A stretch of 43,972 bases of DNA from Acidimicrobiales bacterium (GTDB taxonomy: Bacteria; Actinomycetota; Acidimicrobiia; Acidimicrobiales; JABEUL01): contig JABEUL010000223.1 of the NCBI GenBank assembly GCA_013044465.1, forward strand, positions 1 to 43,972, written 5' to 3'. The stretch's first letter is position 1; the number at the start of each line of letters is the position of its first letter. The position numbers were made by a program, and so were the translations under genes. Shown here in pieces: positions 41,059 to 43,972 of this stretch. The notes under the pieces were generated by a model that did no database searches, was not told the origin of the DNA, and worked only from the letters and a program-made list of their open reading frames with translations.

Positions 41059-41961
41059 TTACCTAACTCCCGAAAAAAGGTCGTTTTCAAGCTCATCGTC
41101 TGGTTCATTGCTCTTTTTAGAATCGACTGTATTTTGGGTCAGATCAATTGCCAAGTGGTAATCATCAAAGGGATAGATGTTATCCATTACTTCAGGTGGA
41201 AGCCCGAACCAGAACTTGGAGTTGGGATCTATCTGGGTGGCGTGGGCTAACAGGGCATTTCTTCTTACATGTGTGAACTTTGACACATCGATGCTTGTAG
41301 TGGTTGTGTCAACTTCTGATTCCGTTCGATTTAGCCATTTTTCGTCGAATGGTGACTCCAAGGAAAGCTCTAAAAACTTTTTGTGCATCTCTTCGAATCT
41401 GGTCCTTCGCCAAACTGAGTAATAAAGCTTTTTAGGGGTGTGTACTTCACCAAATTCAGGGTATTTCTCTGGATCTGCGGCGGCATAAAAAGCTGGAACT
41501 GAGATTTCATGTACCTTAAGGTGATCAGGGTGAGGATAACCCTGTTGATCTGACCCGTAGGTGATAATTACATCGGGTCTTTCAAGCCTTATTATCTCAA
41601 CTAATTTTCCAACCGCCTCATCTATGGGGGCATTTGCAAAACACTCAGGATTGCCGTTGGCTTCGGATCCAGCCATTCCAGAGTCTCGGTAACCGAGGCG
41701 GTAGATCTTGTCAAAGCCGATGATTTCTGCTGCCAAATCCAGTTCTTTGGCGCGAATATTTGCTATATCTGCCTTAGTTTTTTCATAATCCAAGGAAGGG
41801 TTCAAGATGTCGCCTTCTTCGCCGCCAGTTGCAGTTACCAGGACGGTTCTAATGCCTTCCTGCGAAGCTTTTGCCACGCTACCTGCGCCTTTAGAGGACT
41901 CATCGTCTGGATGGGCGTGAATGGTCATCAAACATAGATTTACGGGACCCGTGTTTTTCAT
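41059..41961 (-). CDS. mca: Mycothiol S-conjugate amidase Mca
   Basis: A 300-residue PIG-L-family zinc amidase that cuts mycothiol S-conjugates to give the mercapturic acid and glucosaminyl-inositol, a detoxification step. IHAHPDDESSKGAG carries ligands His17 and Asp20; TGGEEGDILNP, YRDSGM, GYPHPDHLKVHE and FWFGLPPEV are the marks that identify Mca rather than MshB. The start is ATG 41961, with TAGCCT 7 nt upstream; a further 13 open codons are not family-like. It indicates that mycothiol is the main thiol of this organism. Confidence 0.93.
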   Translation of the reverse strand: MKNTGPVNLCLMTIHAHPDDESSKGAGSVAKASQEGIRTVLVTATGGEEGDILNPSLDYEKTKADIANIRAKELDLAAEIIGFDKIYRLGYRDSGMAGSEANGNPECFANAPIDEAVGKLVEIIRLERPDVIITYGSDQQGYPHPDHLKVHEISVPAFYAAADPEKYPEFGEVHTPKKLYYSVWRRTRFEEMHKKFLELSLESPFDEKWLNRTESEVDTTTTSIDVSKFTHVRRNALLAHATQIDPNSKFWFGLPPEVMDNIYPFDDYHLAIDLTQNTVDSKKSNEPDDELENDLFSGVR

Positions 41962-41968
41962 GTCAATT

Positions 41969-41974
41969 AGGCTA
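41969..41974 (-). promoter_or_regulatory. Predicted -10 element, leaderless mca mRNA
   Basis: TAGCCT on the minus strand ends 7 nt before the ATG at 41961; no ribosome site. Confidence 0.45.
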
Positions 41975-42215
41975 GTTGGAACAGGTGGACAACATAGCAA
42001 ATTTAGGAAGAAAGCGACAGAAATGGGCTTATTGCAAGATTTCAGGTTCAGTCAAAGTGGGTCAAGAATCGGAAATTGACCCTATTTCCCTTTCAAAGGC
42101 TAAATTAGGGTCCGCGTGGTGACACGGTGGTTAAATTCAATCTACAATCGGTATTATCCAGTCGGGGGCGGCTGGTTAAGCGCTGACAGGAGTTGGCGAG
42201 AAAGGAATTTGCTAA

Positions 42216-42989
42216 ATGGGTGTTATGAAAAGGCTCTCAGGCATCGTTCAAGCCAAAGCAAATAAAGTGCTTGACAAGGCAGAAGATCCACGAGAGACGT
42301 TAGATCTTTCCTACGAGAAGCAGTTAGAGATGCTGCAACAAGTTAGGAGAGGAGTTGCCGATGTTGCTACTTCTAGAAAAAGAATAGAGCTCCAAGCTCA
42401 ACAGCTACAAGCTCAAGCAACAAAGCTCCAAGACCAGGCCAAACAAGCACTTTCTCAAAATAGAGAAGATTTGGCAACCGAAGCTCTTACGAGGCGGGCA
42501 ACTATTGCCAATCAGTTGACTGACTTAGAAACCCAGCACCAGCAACTCCAAGCTCAAGAGGAGAAACTAATAGCAACTTCTAAGCAGCTCCAAACTCGTG
42601 TAGAAGCTTTTAGGACTCAAAAAGAGACTCTCAAGGCCAGTTACTCTGCAGCTCAAGCTCAAACCAAGATCTCTGAAGCCGTCACGGGACTCTCTGAAGA
42701 GATGGGTGACATCGGACTTTCAATGCAGAGAGCTCAAGACAAAGTTGTCCAGATGCAGGCACGTGCCGGTGCGATGGACGAACTTATGAGTACTGGTGCA
42801 CTAGATGACGTGATGGGCACTACTGATTCACTTCAAAATGAATTGAATAAAACTGCGGCATCTGGTCAAGTCGAACTTGAACTGGCTCAACTAAAAGGGG
42901 AGTTAGGAATGGCTTCAGCTCCCGCTGCTCTAGATAGTGGCGCTCCGGCTCCAACTGAAGCAGCTCCAAGCGAGGAGGCACCGAAATGA
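42216..42989 (+). CDS. pspA: PspA/IM30 family membrane-stress protein
   Basis: A 257-residue PspA/Vipp1-type coiled-coil protein that coats and repairs the inner membrane under stress. Helix 0-1 begins MGVMKRLSGIVQAKANKVLDKAEDPRETLD, whose amphipathic start binds membrane; residues ~30-225 are long coiled-coil helices very rich in Gln, Ala and Leu. A Pro/Ala-rich acidic tail (about 233-257) is extra to the core. The ATG has AAAGGA upstream. It overlaps the next gene by 4 nt. No ClgR-type operator was recognised in the 215-nt gap upstream. Confidence 0.95.
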   Translation: MGVMKRLSGIVQAKANKVLDKAEDPRETLDLSYEKQLEMLQQVRRGVADVATSRKRIELQAQQLQAQATKLQDQAKQALSQNREDLATEALTRRATIANQLTDLETQHQQLQAQEEKLIATSKQLQTRVEAFRTQKETLKASYSAAQAQTKISEAVTGLSEEMGDIGLSMQRAQDKVVQMQARAGAMDELMSTGALDDVMGTTDSLQNELNKTAASGQVELELAQLKGELGMASAPAALDSGAPAPTEAAPSEEAPK

Positions 42990-43255
42990 TTGTAAGAATA
43001 TTAGGCGAAGGTAAATTCGAATTTCCAGAGAGCGAACTTGCCAAACTAGAAGCACTCGATGACATGATGGTCAAGGCCATTGAATCATCTGATGAAGAAG
43101 CATTTCAAAATGCTCTTAATGCACTTATTGAGAAAGTGCGTCAAGAAGGCAAGCCTGCCGATATCGAGAATTTGGATCCCTCTGATTTGGCAATTCCACA
43201 CGAGGGCTCAACCTTGAGTGAAGTCAAAGAACTTTTAGAGGAAGGGTCGAGCTAG
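42986..43255 (+). CDS. PspAA-domain protein
   Basis: An 89-residue protein matching the PspA-associated PspAA domain: MIVRILGEGKFEFPESELAKLEALDDMM opens with a beta-hairpin and is followed by helices and the PSDLAIPHEGSTLSEVKELL tail. Function unknown, but it is usually coded beside pspA and seems to be a partner. The ATG overlaps the pspA stop as ATGA, so the two are made together. The next gene starts 3 nt after its stop, giving a pspA-pspAA-htpX unit. Confidence 0.9.
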   Translation: MIVRILGEGKFEFPESELAKLEALDDMMVKAIESSDEEAFQNALNALIEKVRQEGKPADIENLDPSDLAIPHEGSTLSEVKELLEEGSS

Positions 43256-43258
43256 CGG

Positions 43259-43972
43259 GTGGCCCGCACACGTTTTAGTACAGACCGAGGACTTTCATTT
43301 CGAATGTTTGTCGTCGGTCTTTTACTACTTATCTTATTTGTTGCATTAAGCGGAGTTCTTTTCTTGCTTAAGGTGCCGGTGATCTTTGCAATTGGAATCT
43401 CGGTAGTTATTTTAGTAGGCCAAATTTGGTTCAGTGGTCCTATTGCCCTTTATTCAATGGGGGGCAAAGAAGTGCAACCCAACGAGGCTCCTCAGTTGCA
43501 CGGAATAATTGACCGTCTTTGTGCACTTGCCGATATGCCTAAACCTCGGGTAGCTATAGCTGACACCGATATCCCAAATGCTTTTGCAACTGGGAGAAGC
43601 CCCAAAGCATCAGTGGTGTGTGTGACAACTGGTCTTATGAGAAGGCTCAATGAGCCTGAAGTTGAAGCTGTATTGGCACATGAACTCTCACATGTGGCCC
43701 ATCGGGATGTCGCTGTGATGACAATTGCCGGATTTTTGGGACTCATGGCAGGGATGCTCACTCGTTTTGCTTACTATGCTGGGCTTTTCGGCGGCTTTGG
43801 GGAGGAGGATCGAAATGGTGGAAATGCTGTAGGCGTTGAGCTGATCGTTATGCTCGTTTCAATTGTGGTCTATGCCATTAGTTTTTTATTGACCCGTGCG
43901 CTTTCTCGCTATCGTGAGTTGGCAGCAGACAGATCAGGAGCCATTCTCATTGGCAGGCCATCACTTTTAAAA
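43259..43972 (+). CDS. htpX: HtpX-like M48 membrane metalloprotease (cut by window end)
   Basis: The first 238 codons of an M48 zinc protease, cut off by the window end. Two membrane helices (about 19-60) precede the catalytic part, where the zinc motif HELSH begins at His141, the second His is 145, and the third ligand Glu220 lies in RELAADRSGA; two further helices (about 149-163 and 185-205) lie between. HtpX cuts misfolded membrane proteins. GTG 43259 follows the pspAA stop by 3 nt; GGAAGG upstream is rather far, and another GTG or ATG is possible. Its place after pspA-pspAA fits a membrane-stress operon. Confidence 0.9.
   Translation, partial: MARTRFSTDRGLSFRMFVVGLLLLILFVALSGVLFLLKVPVIFAIGISVVILVGQIWFSGPIALYSMGGKEVQPNEAPQLHGIIDRLCALADMPKPRVAIADTDIPNAFATGRSPKASVVCVTTGLMRRLNEPEVEAVLAHELSHVAHRDVAVMTIAGFLGLMAGMLTRFAYYAGLFGGFGEEDRNGGNAVGVELIVMLVSIVVYAISFLLTRALSRYRELAADRSGAILIGRPSLLK

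Noticed and set aside
42001..42215. ClgR-type operator or sigma54 promoter upstream of pspA
   Set aside because: No GTTCGC-N5-GCGAAC-like repeat or GG-N10-GC element was found; only a weak TATTAT at 42152 is seen.
1..43972. CRISPR arrays, tRNA or rRNA genes, insertion sequences, prophage or integration sites
   Set aside because: I looked for regular repeats, tRNA-like arms, transposase or integrase motifs and flanking direct repeats and saw none.

Overview
The window looks like a chromosomal stretch from a low-GC actinobacterium, most likely class Acidimicrobiia (Acidithrix/Ferrimicrobium-like). This is inferred from gene content, not from a search. Markers are a mycothiol-conjugate amidase, a WhiB1-type protein, a PdtaS-type kinase, DUF3107, the DUF3090/SCO1664-family pair, paired Get3/ArsA-like ATPases, F420-related proteins, a TTG/GTG-rich start repertoire and a secreted protein with the 'LDTR' domain common in these bacteria. 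I saw no rRNA, tRNA, CRISPR array, prophage or insertion sequence.

Layout. 383-2210: CsoR-controlled metal permease with two YHS domains. 2275-5942: hbd, meaA and a LigB-type dioxygenase, an acyl-CoA unit. 6031-9217: cell envelope (LCP ligase, NlpC/P60 hydrolase) around a Nudix hydrolase. 9263-15044: two metallo-beta-lactamase-fold hydrolases, a crotonase, an S9 peptidase and a HAD phosphatase. 15337-17203: secreted glycine-rich protein and a mostly empty stretch. 17204-20425: PIG-L hydrolase, thiC under a TPP riboswitch, and bcp. 20445-22007: a small unknown gene, then a fluoride exporter operon (two Fluc subunits plus DUF190). 22081-25118: FrhB-like iron-sulfur flavoprotein translationally chained to a histidine phosphatase, DUF3090 and SCO1664-family genes. 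25119-29375: Tat-lipoprotein phosphoesterase, etfBA with a clear terminator, and a glycerophosphodiesterase. 29571-32549: whiB1-like, a glycosidase-like lipoprotein and pdtaS. 32776-33973: an unknown small-protein/membrane-protein pair and a broken frame. 34147-38072: DUF3107, two Get3-like ATPases, an O-methyltransferase and a PHP phosphatase. 38145-42000: F420-type LLM oxidoreductase, degenerate YdjC protein, SCP2 protein and Mca. 42216-end: pspA, pspAA and a truncated htpX-like protease.

Two themes run through the window. Genes at the head of a transcription unit usually lack a Shine-Dalgarno site and instead carry a TAnnnT hexamer 5-8 nt before the start codon, which points to widespread leaderless transcription; genes inside operons use GGAGG-type sites in the tail of the gene before. 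Packing is very tight: convergent genes often end with back-to-back stop codons, and operon genes overlap by 1-8 nt.

The least explained parts are the 32776-33782 pair, the two Fluc subunits with unequal pore motifs, the Get3-like pair in which one partner lacks the signature lysine, the glycosidase-like gene between whiB1 and pdtaS, and two enzymes (crotonase, YdjC) that have lost canonical active-site residues.
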